A stretch of DNA of 64,000 nt from Liriodendron chinense (lineage: Eukaryota; Streptophyta; Magnoliopsida; Magnoliales; Magnoliaceae), in NCBI GenBank assembly GCA_003013855.2, contig PVNU02004148.1, positions 62,001 to 126,000 of the forward strand, given 5' to 3'. The notes beneath the pieces are model-generated. The model searched no databases, was not told the origin of the DNA, and was given only the letters and a program-made list of their open reading frames with translations. A program made the translations under genes and the position numbers. This document shows positions 12,401 through 22,653 of the stretch, piece after piece. Every line of letters begins with the position of its first letter. Position 1 is the stretch's first letter.

Positions 12401-13079
12401 GTCCTCTCACGTTTCAAACGATCGAGGGCATTATCGTCATGCCCAAAAAAAAAAAAAAAATAGTACGAAAGCTCACCTTCTCGAGCGATTCCAAGCACCG
12501 AGTGCACCCAGCGTAGGACGAGTTCCTGCAATTCCGCTCCAAATTCCTCACAGCTGCCGTCGGCGTCGCGTTCGTCGACACGTTGAAAGCGGCGGGGCAA
12601 CTCAGCGAGCTGATCTGATGCAGCCGAATCCCACAAAAGCAGAGTATCGCATCGCAGCTCGCGTTCGGCTGCGGGATGTGTATGTCCCGACTCAGCAACG
12701 AGTTCTGCAGCGAGTTGACACACTTCTGCGAATCGTCCGGCATCATCGGCATGTCCGAAGACTCCGGAGCTGGCGCACGGATCTCAAGCGCCGACCGAGC
12801 ATGCGCCGCGAAGAGCCACGCCGCGAGCACTGGGCAGCACCGGCTCCGATCGAGATTCCGGCCGCACGCCACAGCGACGCCGCCGAAGAGTTCAGCGGAG
12901 AGATCCAGGTGGCAGTTCTGAGTCTGAGTCTGGACCGGATACGCCGGAACAGTGTTCGGAGACGAGAACTCGCCCGGTTTCAACGGTTGCTGGTGGCCGT
13001 CATCAGATTCCGACGAGAACCGAACGAGAGCGAGAAAACACAGAAAACAGAGAATATTCAAGAACTCAAAAGATCTCAT
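9444..13079 (-). CDS. GPI-anchored protein, SPARK-type, At4g28100-like (two exons)
   Basis: Exon 1 is 13079-12477 (201 codons) and exon 2 is 9782-9444 (112 codons plus stop), giving 313 residues. The donor is GAGAAG/GTGAGC and the acceptor CAACAG/CTGAAA; both sides are phase 0, so LESLEK joins LKGGQN. The N-terminus (about residues 1-22) is a hydrophobic signal peptide. The middle has the cysteine-rich pattern of the At4g28100 family, including CCPVLAAWLF, CDAILCFCGIRL and CRNSSYAGCTRCL. Exon 2 carries the very conserved RDCQLMGLTWLLARNK and CSPDQENMPLAVDS. The C-terminus is Ser/Pro-rich and then a hydrophobic tail (PFLPFAFLVLLFCY), as expected of a GPI-attachment signal. The product should sit on the outer plasma membrane or cell wall face; its biochemical role is unknown to me. 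Length and motifs suggest it is intact. Confidence 0.93.
9783..12476 (-). other. Intron of the GPI-anchored protein gene
   Basis: This is a 2.7 kb phase-0 GT-AG intron. On the coding strand a run of 16 T bases (12460-12445) starts 16 nt inside the donor. It contains a deleted type B MITE (9836-9932), a T tract near 9933-9952, and several ACGGTGGGCC/GGGCCCAC foldback remnants between about 10000 and 12300. No nested gene was recognised. Confidence 0.85.
9836..9932. mobile_element. Internally deleted type B MITE (97 bp) inside the intron
   Basis: The left end TTTGATACTCTGGC and right words GTGTATCATCCATCATACTG are typical of the family, but almost all of the usual 230-390 bp interior is missing. 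Confidence 0.55.
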
Positions 13080-13128
13080 TCTCTCTCAGTATACTGAAAT
13101 CCTCGCCGATACCGATTCTTCTTCCGGA

Positions 13129-13135
13129 ATATATA
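13129..13135 (-). promoter_or_regulatory. Probable TATA box of the GPI-anchored protein gene
   Basis: On the minus strand the sequence reads CTCTATATATTCCGG, 50 nt upstream of the ATG at 13079. A start about 30 nt downstream would leave a short 5' UTR of roughly 20-25 nt. Confidence 0.6.
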
Positions 13136-13860
13136 GAGAAATACCCTCGGCCTTTGAATCTTTCACTTTAAATGGAATTTTCTCCTTTTCCAGGGGCATA
13201 AATCTGTAAAACAAAATACTAAAAGATTCAAGCAATATTCCTTCATTTAATCTTCTTCTTTCACCTGCTTCATAAAGGAAAGAAAAGAAACGAATTCGTA
13301 ATATCAGTTATATTCTCACTCACCAGTGATTTGAAGCTGAGACTCTCTGTTTTCTCTTGCAGATGCCTTTGGAATTGAATGGATGAAATGGAGGGAGTGT
13401 TTGAGTGGATTGGATTTATGGAGAGAGGGGAGTGGGCCAGGGGTTGGAGGTCACGGAATGGAGGGTGGAGATGATTGGAATAGAAAAGATGAAAATAATG
13501 ACCAGATTCGTCCAAGGAAGAAAGGGTAATGAGGGGAATCCTGTAAATATAATATAATCGAGGAGGTGACGAGAAAGGCTGTCTGGATTTTGTCTGGTTG
13601 TGAGCGTCCTTTTCCTTTTCATTCTCTGCTGCTGGTGAGGGTTTTGTAGGCACTCTCTCTTTCTCTCTCTGCTTTTCTTTTCTTTTCTTTTTCTTTCTTT
13701 TCATTTCATTTCTCTCTCTTTCGCTCTCGACGAGCCGGTGACAGGTAACATGTGTGAGGCGATGGACGTACTCGCGCGCCTCTTTTCGTCTCTCTTCAGC
13801 TTTGAAACACAGACCTGCACGCATCTACCTACTATTCACGTGATTTCAAAGTAATCTGAA
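13136..13860 (-). promoter_or_regulatory. Upstream region with CT-rich tract (GA-rich on the gene strand)
   Basis: This lies just upstream of the GPI-anchored gene. At about 13650-13730 a CTCTCTTT/TTTCTTTT tract dominates; plants often carry GA/CT-rich tracts in core promoters. An open frame of 184 codons on the minus strand (13270-13824) is low-complexity Lys/Glu/Arg and Ser and is not supported as a gene. Confidence 0.4.
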
Positions 13861-14601
13861 CCGTTTATCATGGGGGACCCACTATTTCAATCATTTTAAA
13901 ATAAAATCAGACTGTTCAGATAGCAATTAGGACAAAAGGAAGAAATAGTTTTAGATTCTTTAAAGCTTTCAGTTTCCACTTTCAATCGTGGCCTATCTGA
14001 TGGTTGAGAAGAATTATTGTTCTGGAAACTCTATATAAAAGTTGGGTCCCAGATGATTTACGGGTTGGATTTCTTTCAGGTGTGTTGTGTTGCAATGTGT
14101 GACCGTGTGTAGAGCTGCTTGTGGGCGTAGCACACCTCTTTCTTTGGTGGAAAGCTTCTCCCTCCCACCCACGGAGGAGCCTCGAACGTCGCGCTGTCAC
14201 GCAGGTAATAGCGATGATTGAATGAAAAACAGATTGTAAGATCCTGGCCCTTGGCTCTCAGATGATGCTCGCAGGGGATAACTGACTTCTTGGTATGTTG
14301 GCCCACCTTGTATGGACTATCAATCTCGCCTAACTTGTGCGGGTGATTCTTATTATGCACGGTTTGGATGCAGCTTAAACATCACGGGTGGGCCTCACAC
14401 ATTTTGAAAGTAAATTAATTACCATATATTCGAACCAATGGGATCATTCCCCACTTGGTGAAGGGATGTGATCGTTCGATATATGGATGGTTGGGGAAAC
14501 GTCCAACCAATCTACCACAAGAATCATCCCACCATTGTATTTTTTTATAGACCGTCCATGTCAGATCTTGGAGATGAATGGTCCAGATTTTATGCATGTA
14601 C
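13861..14601. other. Gene-free stretch
   Basis: Nothing coding was recognised. Short GGGTCCC and GTGGGCC words recur, but I cannot define an element. Confidence 0.4.
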
Positions 14602-14609
14602 ATTACGTT

Positions 14610-15272
14610 TAGAGGTGGATGTGAATTGAGTTTAACTGTTTCGATCGACTCGATAAAACCCTCTTCCAACATAAAGTCTTATTGTTAAAACTTTGTTCCA
14701 ACACACAAATTCAATTCAATTTCAAAAGCAATCCTATTCCGCTCGACTCAAATACTAATCGATTCGACTCAACTTGTTCCTTCAACTCGATTAGAGAGAG
14801 AGAGAGAGAGGGGGGGGGAGAGAGAAGGGTGGATGACAAATAAACGTGACTGTGAGCCTAAGAAGGTTTCAATGATGGACATTATTCTCCTCACTGTTTC
14901 CTGTGGTGTGGTCCATTTAAATTTTGTATCTGCATCATTTCTTATTTAATACCTTAAAATAAGCTGTACAAATGGATAAACGGAGTGGATAAAACAAATA
15001 CATCATGGTGGAATACACAGAACGAAAAAATCAGTATTTACTATTTAGTATTAGAAAAATATTTTCAAGCGAAAAAAAATAAAATTATTCAAACTCATAA
15101 AAATTGTTTGAAATCCATATGTTTGAACATATTCAAACATGATTGGGCTAGACCAAATTGAGTTCAACCAGAGCCATCTTGCTCAAATGTTTGTTCGAAC
15201 ACACCCACTCAAGTAGCTGAACAATCCAATCTGATCCATGTTCGACTCAGATCGGATCATTGTCCACCTCTA
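14610..15272. mobile_element. Non-autonomous hAT element with GA microsatellite
   Basis: The left end TAGAGGTGGATGTG and right end TGTCCACCTCTA are inverted repeats typical of hAT. Flanking ATTACGTT (14602-14609) and ATTAGGTT (15273-15280) match at 7 of 8 bases. Inside are TTCGAACAC and CGACTC words and a GA run at about 14792-14825 followed by a G run. No transposase is encoded. Confidence 0.82.
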
Positions 15273-15280
15273 ATTAGGTT

Positions 15281-16162
15281 CCACCGAGTAGACCCCTTGA
15301 TATGTATAGAATATCGCACCGATATCTTATCCACGTATGTTATCTTTTTGGGACAGTGCGGACTGAGATGCATGCATTCCATCCGTACATCACGTGCAAA
15401 CGTGCATGACCCACTGAACATCATGCTATGTGAGGGCATAGTTTGAGAGAATTTATATGATCTTCTGCAGATATCTGGGTTTGTGGTTTGGATGAGTGCG
15501 GCTCATGGTTCATTGATCTGGGCCGTTAAGTCTATTTGGTCCGAAAGAGGATGGATGATGTTCTGACAATCTACAATATTTGAGATCTTAGCCACCTATC
15601 TTTTTTTTTAGTTGATGCGGACCGTTGATGTTTTTTCATTTGGATTAAGTGCTTGTGGGGCCATGGTTTGACGATCCAAAACGCTGATATCAAAGGTCTC
15701 GTCCTGGATTGGAGATTCTCTTGGGAACTCCTAAATTTGAACAACCCAAGCCGTTGATATTGAGGCCGACATATACACGGTTAAGAATAATCTTGAATGT
15801 AGACCATTGGTTATGTCTTCCTCTATTTAGCCACCAAGTGGACGGTGGGTATTGTCCAATTGGGGCGATTTTGAGCATTGGATCCTCAATTATATTTTCT
15901 TCACCTGATGAATTGTCCAATTCTCGCTAGACAGTGACATGCATGTCCTTAGATGCGACAAGATTTTACGTGGACCATTTTCCATTCAATCCAAACCGTT
16001 GGTAATAATTTTTTTCTTACATCTATCCGTTCATCTGGGATTAAGGTGGTCAATGCGGTTACTGAAAAGCAGCCTATCATCACGGGTCCTCAAACTTGTT
16101 TTGGATCAAGTTCGATGAGTCCTAGTGGGCCACCATCATTTTCCTGTTTATTTTAGAGAAAT
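15281..16162. other. Gene-free stretch
   Basis: No gene was found. Repeated GGACCGTTGATG, CCAAACCGTTGG and similar words imply eroded MITEs, but no ends were found. Confidence 0.4.
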
Positions 16163-16547
16163 CTTTGATACTCTGGCAGAGCGTGATGGATGATACACTC
16201 GCACTTAGAAATTACGTAGAGATTGCATAAAATTAATCAAGTTAAACTCTCCAGATTATGTTATCAATTTAGATGTACCATAAACCAATAAAAAAATTTG
16301 CTAATTTGAGTATCTAACAAGGTGGACATTTATTGGACCTTTAAAAATGAAAAAAGCCAACGGTCAAACAAACAAATATCGACTAATCAGTGGTTAGTGT
16401 TCTTCAATTAATATGATTTTGGGCCTGTGACTTATCAAGAGTGGGATCCACAATTTAATCGGTTTATCTTGAGTTAATATTTGCCATATGTACAATTTCT
16501 GAGTGCCTGCGTATCAAGCATGATACACAGCCCAAGTATAGTAAAAG
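16163..16547. mobile_element. Type B MITE, near full length
   Basis: The left end reads CTTTGATACTCTGGCAGAGC then GTGATGGATGATAC and GCACTTAGAAATTACG. The right end has GAGTGCCTGCGTATCAAGC and then CAAGTATAGTAAAAG, an inverted copy. It is about 385 bp, AT-rich, with no coding sequence and no clear target duplication. Confidence 0.7.
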
Positions 16548-16638
16548 TATTCTATTTTGTCGGCTCCAACAAATGTTAGACGTTTCTTCCATCCGCTCAG
16601 TGACTACGTAGGATAGAGACTCCCAATCAGCTACTCGA

Positions 16639-16761
16639 TTTTAACAGGAGAATTCTGTTTGCTGGGCATTGATTGGTCCAACTTAGCGTGCAGTCATTGT
16701 TAACAATATTATTGTTGAGTTAAACCAATTAGTGCTCAGCAAACAAAATTTTACTATTAAA
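16639..16761. mobile_element. Small foldback element (~120 bp)
   Basis: The left arm words TTAACAGGAGAATTCTGTTT and GCTGGGCATTGATTGGTCC pair with the right arm GGTTTAACTCAA-type complement: AAACCAATTAGTGCTCAGC and AAACAAAATTTTACTATTAA. A loop of about 25 bp separates the arms. Such a hairpin is typical of a miniature element. Confidence 0.6.
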
Positions 16762-16904
16762 GTTGAGTAGACTATTTGAATTCGAGGATAAATCATTCAG
16801 TCTTTGGAATAAGCTTATTTTACTGTACGTGGCCCACCATGTAGTTTTCATCACATACAACCTGTCTATACGGGTTTCTATATGTTGAAATTGGGAATCC
16901 TGAG

Positions 16905-17515
16905 TGTTGGGGTTAGGAGCACCGCAGCGGAAGCAATCAAAGCAGGCGAAGAACACACCACAATGGCAATCAACAAGCAAATCATCACACACAAGAAGGC
17001 AATCCGATTTTTACGTGGAAAAACCCCTCAAGGGTAAAAAACCACGGCACAAAGCGACACCAATCTACTATGAATCAGAAGTTACAAGAGATTACAGAAG
17101 AAAACCATGGATCACAGCCCACAAGAGAAATCCCAAGCTACCCGAAGCTAATTCTCACATGAGAAGGACAAACATAGCCCTTTCCCTTAACCCAGAAAAC
17201 TCCAAGCTTCCTCCCTAGCTCTTTCTCTCACCTTAGAACCCTCTCAATCTCTTGGCCCATTGGCGGCCAACCCTAATCTCAAATTACATCTCCTTAAATA
17301 GGAGAAAACCGGAATTAGAAACTCCTTGCGTAAAACCACGCAAGAAACCAAGTCCAAAAAGAAAACTGCCCGACCAGTCGGACCCCCCCACCGGCCGGTC
17401 GGCCGACCGGTCGAATGGCCCAAAAAAGCTTTAGATATGTGCTGTCTTCATCTCCAACGTGACCGACCGGTCGATGGTCTTCATGCATGAAGAGTAGAGG
17501 CGTCCAATCCCAACA
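16905..17515 (-). mobile_element. Solo LTR, copia-like
   Basis: The block begins TGTTGGGGTTAGG and ends CCAATCCCAACA, with TG..CA termini. CTGAG (16900-16904) and CTTAG (17516-17520) flank it, a 5-bp duplication with one mismatch. On the minus strand it contains the GGGGTTTTTCCACGTAAAAA motif that I associate with the 3' part of copia LTRs, followed by short T/G-rich words, so the element runs on the minus strand. No internal region remains, so it looks like an LTR-LTR recombination product of 611 bp. Confidence 0.78.
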
Positions 17516-17520
17516 CTTAG

Positions 17521-18310
17521 AAGGAGGGCAATCCAACCTTCACATAGGGCATCACGGGAATCAGTGTGTGGATGGTTGTAGGTCATTTTATATGATGTGG
17601 CCCACCGTGTTGTTTTTATGCGAACTACCCTGTGCATCAAGTGAGCACAACTGTGATGATGGGATTTCCGGAAAATTGAACCCTATACAATTATCAGGTG
17701 GGCCATATCATAGTCTTTGAGTGAACAACCACCCAAAAACATCCAATATTCACATGGTGGACCACATAGCTATTGGATAGGTCTCATTTCTGGTACACAT
17801 CCAACTTACATGGTTGGTTGGTGACCCTTTTGGAAAGGTTCAATGCCATGCACACACTGTGATGGCCCCACTTTCAATGTTTGTATAATAAGCTTATTCG
17901 ACCAACATTGTACGATGTAGAGGATCCTGCCTTTATGATTTTGTAATTAATCAGAAAAGTGGTGAGAAGAAAAGCTTCTCTTGATGGTGAGAGAGAAAAG
18001 AAATCATGTTCTCATGTTCTTGAAAAGAAACAATGTCATGTCTGGTTGTGAGAGTAGCCATTTTAATCCTACTCTATTCTCTCATGCATCGCAGATCTAT
18101 AGGACAAAAGCCCGTGATAAGGTTTCTTTTGCACTTTACACGTGTAAGATTGAACTCTAAATTGAGGCTCAAATTCAAGCCTTTTAGAGCTATTCCTTTT
18201 ACTAACACATGGCTAGGCACTCAAACTCATGACTACAGTGTTGAAACTTATATAGTTTTCTATGGCTAGTTGGATTTGCCTAATTATTTGCAAATTAAGC
18301 ATGTAGGAAT
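17521..18310. other. Gene-free stretch with eroded GTGGCCCACC words
   Basis: No gene was recognised. GTGGCCCACCGTGTTGT at about 17598 resembles GTGGCCCACCATGTAG at about 16832 on the other side of the solo LTR, so the LTR may have landed inside an older repeat. Confidence 0.4.
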
Positions 18311-18489
18311 CGCCTGCTAGCCTAGCTGGTAGACAGACACCTAAACATTTCAACTAGTGGTCTCGGGTTCAAAACTCACTAACCCCACCAATTGGTAAAA
18401 GCATTGTGTGACTGACCGGGTGTGTGCGTTGTGCATCTAATAGGGTGTGTGCCTTGCATGGCTATCCAAATAAAAAAAAAATAAATAAA
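18311..18489 (+). mobile_element. tRNA-derived SINE with A and B boxes and poly(A) tail
   Basis: TAGCCTAGCTGG (18318-18329) fits the polymerase III A-box TRGYNNARNNGG exactly, and GGTTCAAAAC (18366-18375) fits the B-box pattern. About 100 bp of unrelated body follow, then an A-rich tail AATAAAAAAAAAATAAATAA. This order is that of a tRNA-related SINE. I do not recognise the named family. Confidence 0.78.
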
Positions 18490-18503
18490 GTATGTCATGT
18501 GTC

Positions 18504-18616
18504 TCACCTGCTAGCCTGGCTGGAAGATGCCAGACACTAACCCCATCGGTGGGTGGGTGTGTTCCCCAACTAATAGAGGTGGGTGCATTGCATGCCTAAC
18601 AATTTTTTTTTAAAAA
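18504..18616 (+). mobile_element. Second, internally deleted SINE copy
   Basis: It starts with CACCTGCTAGCCTGGCTGG, the same head as the SINE just upstream, including an A-box. It lacks the B-box part and rejoins the body at GTGGGTGCATTGCATG. The tail is a mixed T/A run. Confidence 0.65.
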
Positions 18617-19393
18617 ATATGTCATCATTATAATCTTACCACAATTAAATCAGACAAAAAAATGAACTAATAAATGTAAATGGATTTAAAAAAGACAAGT
18701 AACATAATTTATAATCATTGCTCTTTTTCTATTATAGTTCCGTTAAAATTTTCCAATCTAATAATCTCCTAAGTTCATTTTGAAAGTGATATATCATTGA
18801 AGTGATGTGAAAATTTTCTCATAACGAAATTAAACAATGAAAAAAATATATTAACTTCGTAGTCAAATACAGAAAACAAATAGGTGTAAGGTTTTCTGAG
18901 GGTGGACCTAATTGGTGGATGTCTTATTACAAACTCCTTACCCTCATTAAATATATAAACAGGTCTGAGCACCCTGAAAAGTGTAAAGGTGCAGGAGATC
19001 CCGACATGATGTCCCTACCAATACAAATTTCACTTCAGTTTCATTGATCCCATCCCAAATACATTGCATGGTCCTTCTAATTTCGCAATTTACATTTTAC
19101 AATAGGCACTTTAAGAAATTTAAGTCTCTGTTAGTTTAACCCAAGTGCATTCGGGTGTGGATAGGCAAAATCCAGGCAAAAGTAAGGAAATGACTTTCAA
19201 ATGAGGTCCAACTAAAGACATGAGAAAGGCTGTCAAGGTTTCTAAAATCGAAAATACTACCCATGGGTGAATATGTGGGGGTGAGAGGGAGAGAAAATAG
19301 GCACCAAACGTTCACACGTGGCGGATTCCACTTTCACTTTCTCAGGGTTGACAGGTCAGAAAAAGCGGCACAGTACAGCAACTCACGCACTCA
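18617..19393. other. Gene-free AT-rich stretch
   Basis: No coding region or defined repeat was recognised. Confidence 0.45.
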
Positions 19394-19927
19394 GGAGTAG
19401 GACCGGATTAGGTGCCGCCCGGGTAACACATTAGTGGTTATTACCATGACCGTGGGGCATACTCTGTTGAATGTTCTGTATATCCACGCCGTCCATTGGT
19501 TTTTTTAAGATCATTTTGGAAATTGGGATAAAATATTAAGCGGATCTTATTTTTATGTGGACCACACCCTATGAAATAGTAGTGATTGAATTCTCACCAT
19601 TAAAAACCACCTAGGGCTGAAATTAATGTTTATTTGACATCCAACCTGTTGATAAGGTTGAACAGAAATGGATGAAGAAAACTACAAAGACCAGCTTGAT
19701 CTAAAACTTTTATGGCCATAATAAGTTTTTAATAGTCCTTCACTACAGTTTTCAATGATATGGTCCACCTGAGATTTGGATCTGCTTAAGTTTTGGCACA
19801 AGGTCCTAGAATGAGATGAAAAAACGGATGGACGGTGTGGATATACAATAAATTAATCGAAGGTGGGCCCCATACGGCTAGGGTAACAGCCACTAATGTT
19901 ACCCCCGGCAACACCTAATCCGCTCCC
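19394..19927. mobile_element. Mutator-like foldback MITE, subterminal type A
   Basis: The left end carries CCGGATTAGGTG then CCCGGGTAACACATTAGTGG. The right end read inward is GGGAGCGGATTAGGTGTTGC then GGGGGTAACATTAGTGGC. The inner core holds ATATCCACGCCGTCCATTGG on the left and GGATGGACGGTGTGGATATA on the right, so the two halves fold back. The left terminus has a small insertion and no target duplication is clear. Confidence 0.75.
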
Positions 19928-21103
19928 ATCACCAATTGTACACGTGGCATATGTGTCCGTACTAATCGTGGCCCCAATTTAGATCGTCATTATTCAAAAT
20001 TACACTTCCATCCAATGGATGGCTAAAATAAAAAATAGAGCAAGGTTCACGAATCAAAGGTCGAGATCACTCAATCAAACTGGTTTTGTGACTATTAACT
20101 AAGAAGTAAGAAAACGAGGAAATGTAGTTAGTGCTGCCACTTGTCAGATCCAGGCCATTAATCTGATGGCCCCCATATGGGGTGGATGCCCAAAAAATCT
20201 CTGTAATCAGAAATTCGGAGGAAATACACCAACGTTCCGCATTCAATGGAATAAAAAACCAACGACCGGATTGCCATGATCTTCTGGTTTGGGAGATTTC
20301 TAGGGCATGATCAATCCGGAGTGGGCCCCATCAAATCAATGGTCTAAAACACTGAATAATGGGCCCCACATATTCAAACACTGCGCAGAACACGAGCGTT
20401 CCACCATTTATTTACTTGAAAGCTCACATTGCCTTAACCCATCCAAGGTGGACACGCCAAATGAATGGTCTGGATCACTAAAAGGTGGGCCCCACATGCA
20501 TGACACGAATGAAAAAGAGCGGTTCCTCTACAAATGCTTCAACGCTCAGGTCTATACGATATTCAGTTGGTCCACACCATCGAAAACAATGGACCACCGT
20601 CCAAAAACTTAAAATTTTCATGGTGCCCCACAAGATGGTTGGATCAGCGTGATTTTTAGCGTGGCCCACTTTCATGGTGGGGCAACCCTACTAGACAGGT
20701 TGGATTCCATTCAAGCACCTCTGTGGGACCCACAGGCAGAGTTGTAGAAATGCCCACGACTTTCAGCCCTGATCAGCTCCCTCTCACATGATTTTGGACA
20801 GAAAAGGGCTGCAGTCCCTTTTCTTCTTGATTTTACTTTTGTGAAAGGAGAAAGACGCAGGCGAAAGGACGTTGCCACGTCACTGTGCTTGTGGACACAT
20901 CTGAACTAATCCTGATCGTCCAAACAGTGTGCCAAACCCTGGATTGACATATCCTAAAAACTACCACTCATCTGATAATCCTAACCGTCCAGTTTGTGGC
21001 ATCAAGTGGATAGTTAAGAAGATCACAGTCAACGGTGCAATTTCAACTAGCAATATCAGATCGTCCACTCAGTGTGACATGTGGATATGCATAGCAATTT
21101 AGG
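19928..21103. other. Gene-free region with TGGGCCCCA words
   Basis: Repeated GGTGGGCCCCACATGC-like words between about 20310 and 20700 indicate eroded MITE sequence. No gene is supported. Confidence 0.4.
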
Positions 21104-21112
21104 GGAGCGGAT

Positions 21113-21592
21113 TATTTGTTACCCCTAGCAACAACTTAGCGGGCGTTACCCTTACTGTGGGGCCCACCATAGTGATGTGTTGTATATCCACGCCGTCCAT
21201 CAATCTTATATGGACCACACCACAAGAACAGTGGAGATTGAACGCCCACCATTAAAAATTCCCCAGGCCCACCGTAAGCAGATCCGTAATGTTTATTTTC
21301 CATCCAAACCGTTGATAAGGTCAACCAGACCTGGATGAATGGAAAATACAAAGATCAGCTTGATCTAACATTTTTGTAGCCTAAAAAAGCCTCTAATGGT
21401 CATTCACCACTTTTGCCAGTGGTATGGTCTAAACCGGAGATTTGGATCTGCTTAAATTTCGGGATAACGTCCTAAAATGATCTGAAAAACGGATGGACGG
21501 CGTGGATATACAACACATTCATCATGGTGGGCCCCACATGGTAAGGATAACACCCAATAAAGTGCTACCCGGGTAACACTTAATCCGCTCCC
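21113..21592. mobile_element. Mutator-like foldback MITE, subterminal type A
   Basis: The left end is GGGAGCGGATTATTTGTTAC and the right end read inward is GGGAGCGGATTAAGTGTTAC followed by CCGGGTAGCAC. GCAATTTAG (21104-21112) and GCAGTTTAG (21593-21601) match at 8 of 9 bases. The core with CACGCCGTCCATC and GATGGACGGCGTG forms the inner part of the foldback. Confidence 0.85.
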
Positions 21593-21867
21593 GCAGTTTA
21601 GATTTTGTTTAGTAATTTAACAAAATTCAAATTATAAATTAAAAGAAAAAAAATGAAAACAAAAGAAAAGGAGTTATTCCTTGCGTGTACTTTCAGAAAA
21701 GAGAAGGCGTATCAGCCGTTGGATGGAGCTTTTGCTCTTTTGGACAGATGTGAGCAAAAATCTCTGCATGACAAGGGCGTGTGATTTGGTACCTGACCTT
21801 AGGCATCGTGCGTGACAGCAATAGATGTAACTTTTTAAAGGAAGCAGATAAAATATAAGGGGAGTTA

Positions 21868-22256
21868 TATGATACTCAGGCAGCGTACGAATCTTGATAC
21901 ACATGCACTCCGAAAATGTACACGTGGAATACATTAACTAAAAAGAAAACCGACTAAACTATGAAACTAGCTGTCATGAAACCATAATCCCAAAATTGAA
22001 TTATTTGAACGATCCTAAACTTTGATTAGTGGACACTTGTTTGTTGTGATAGGACCGTTGGATATTTTTCAGTTTCAACCGTCCAATAAATGTCTACCAA
22101 CATCATCAAACAAGCCTGATTTTGGCTCATGATAAATCTAATCCACGAGCGATAATCTGGACCGTTCAATTTCATGTAGCTGTATACCCGTACTACAGAT
22201 GCAATATATAAGTTATTTCCGAATGTCGATGTATCATGTGTCACTCTCCAGAGAGA
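21868..22256. mobile_element. Type B MITE
   Basis: The left part reads GATACTCAGGCAG then CTTGATACACATGCACTCCG. The right part reads GTATCATGTGTCACTC and abuts a GA microsatellite (about 22249-22266). The interior carries ACCGTTGGATATTTTTCAG, shared with the copy at 27079. Confidence 0.6.
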
Positions 22257-22314
22257 GAGAGAGAGATTGGACCCTTCATATGGACACACCATCCTTTTCC
22301 TTATCAGGTAGTTG

Positions 22315-22653
22315 CTTGATACTCCAGCTGCATACGACGCTTCATACACAGGCTGAGATATATTATACACGTGGCATAAATAAGTCAAATTAAACAAATT
22401 ATGGAATTAATTATCCTAACCTCTGACTCTTCATACGCAGGCTGTTGTTTAAACAGGACCGTTGGTTTTTTTTTTTTTTTTTCAATTGTAAATAATTGTC
22501 CACAAATCTGATAATTAAGCTAAATATTTTGGTCATAGTATATATAAGCTGGAACCCACAATTTAGACAGTTTAGTTTGAATTAGTTGTATGCGGATTTT
22601 GCAATTTCCAAGTGCCTGCGTATCATCCATCACACTCGGCCAGAGTATGAAAG
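22315..22653. mobile_element. Type B MITE
   Basis: The left end is CTTGATACTCCAGCTGCATA and the right end has AGTGCCTGCGTATCATCCAT then CCAGAGTATGAAAG. It lies about 60 bp from the previous copy, in the same orientation. Confidence 0.65.

Noticed and set aside
12321..13097. 258-codon plus-strand open frame
   Set aside because: It lies antisense to exon 1 of the GPI-anchored gene; the long frame follows from GC-rich coding on the other strand and shows no domain.
13270..13824. 184-codon minus-strand open frame upstream of the GPI gene
   Set aside because: It is low-complexity Lys/Arg/Glu and Ser/Pro from the CT-rich tract, in promoter position; not gene-like.
18311..18380. True tRNA gene
   Set aside because: A- and B-boxes are present, but the acceptor arms do not pair and an A-tail follows, so it is a SINE.
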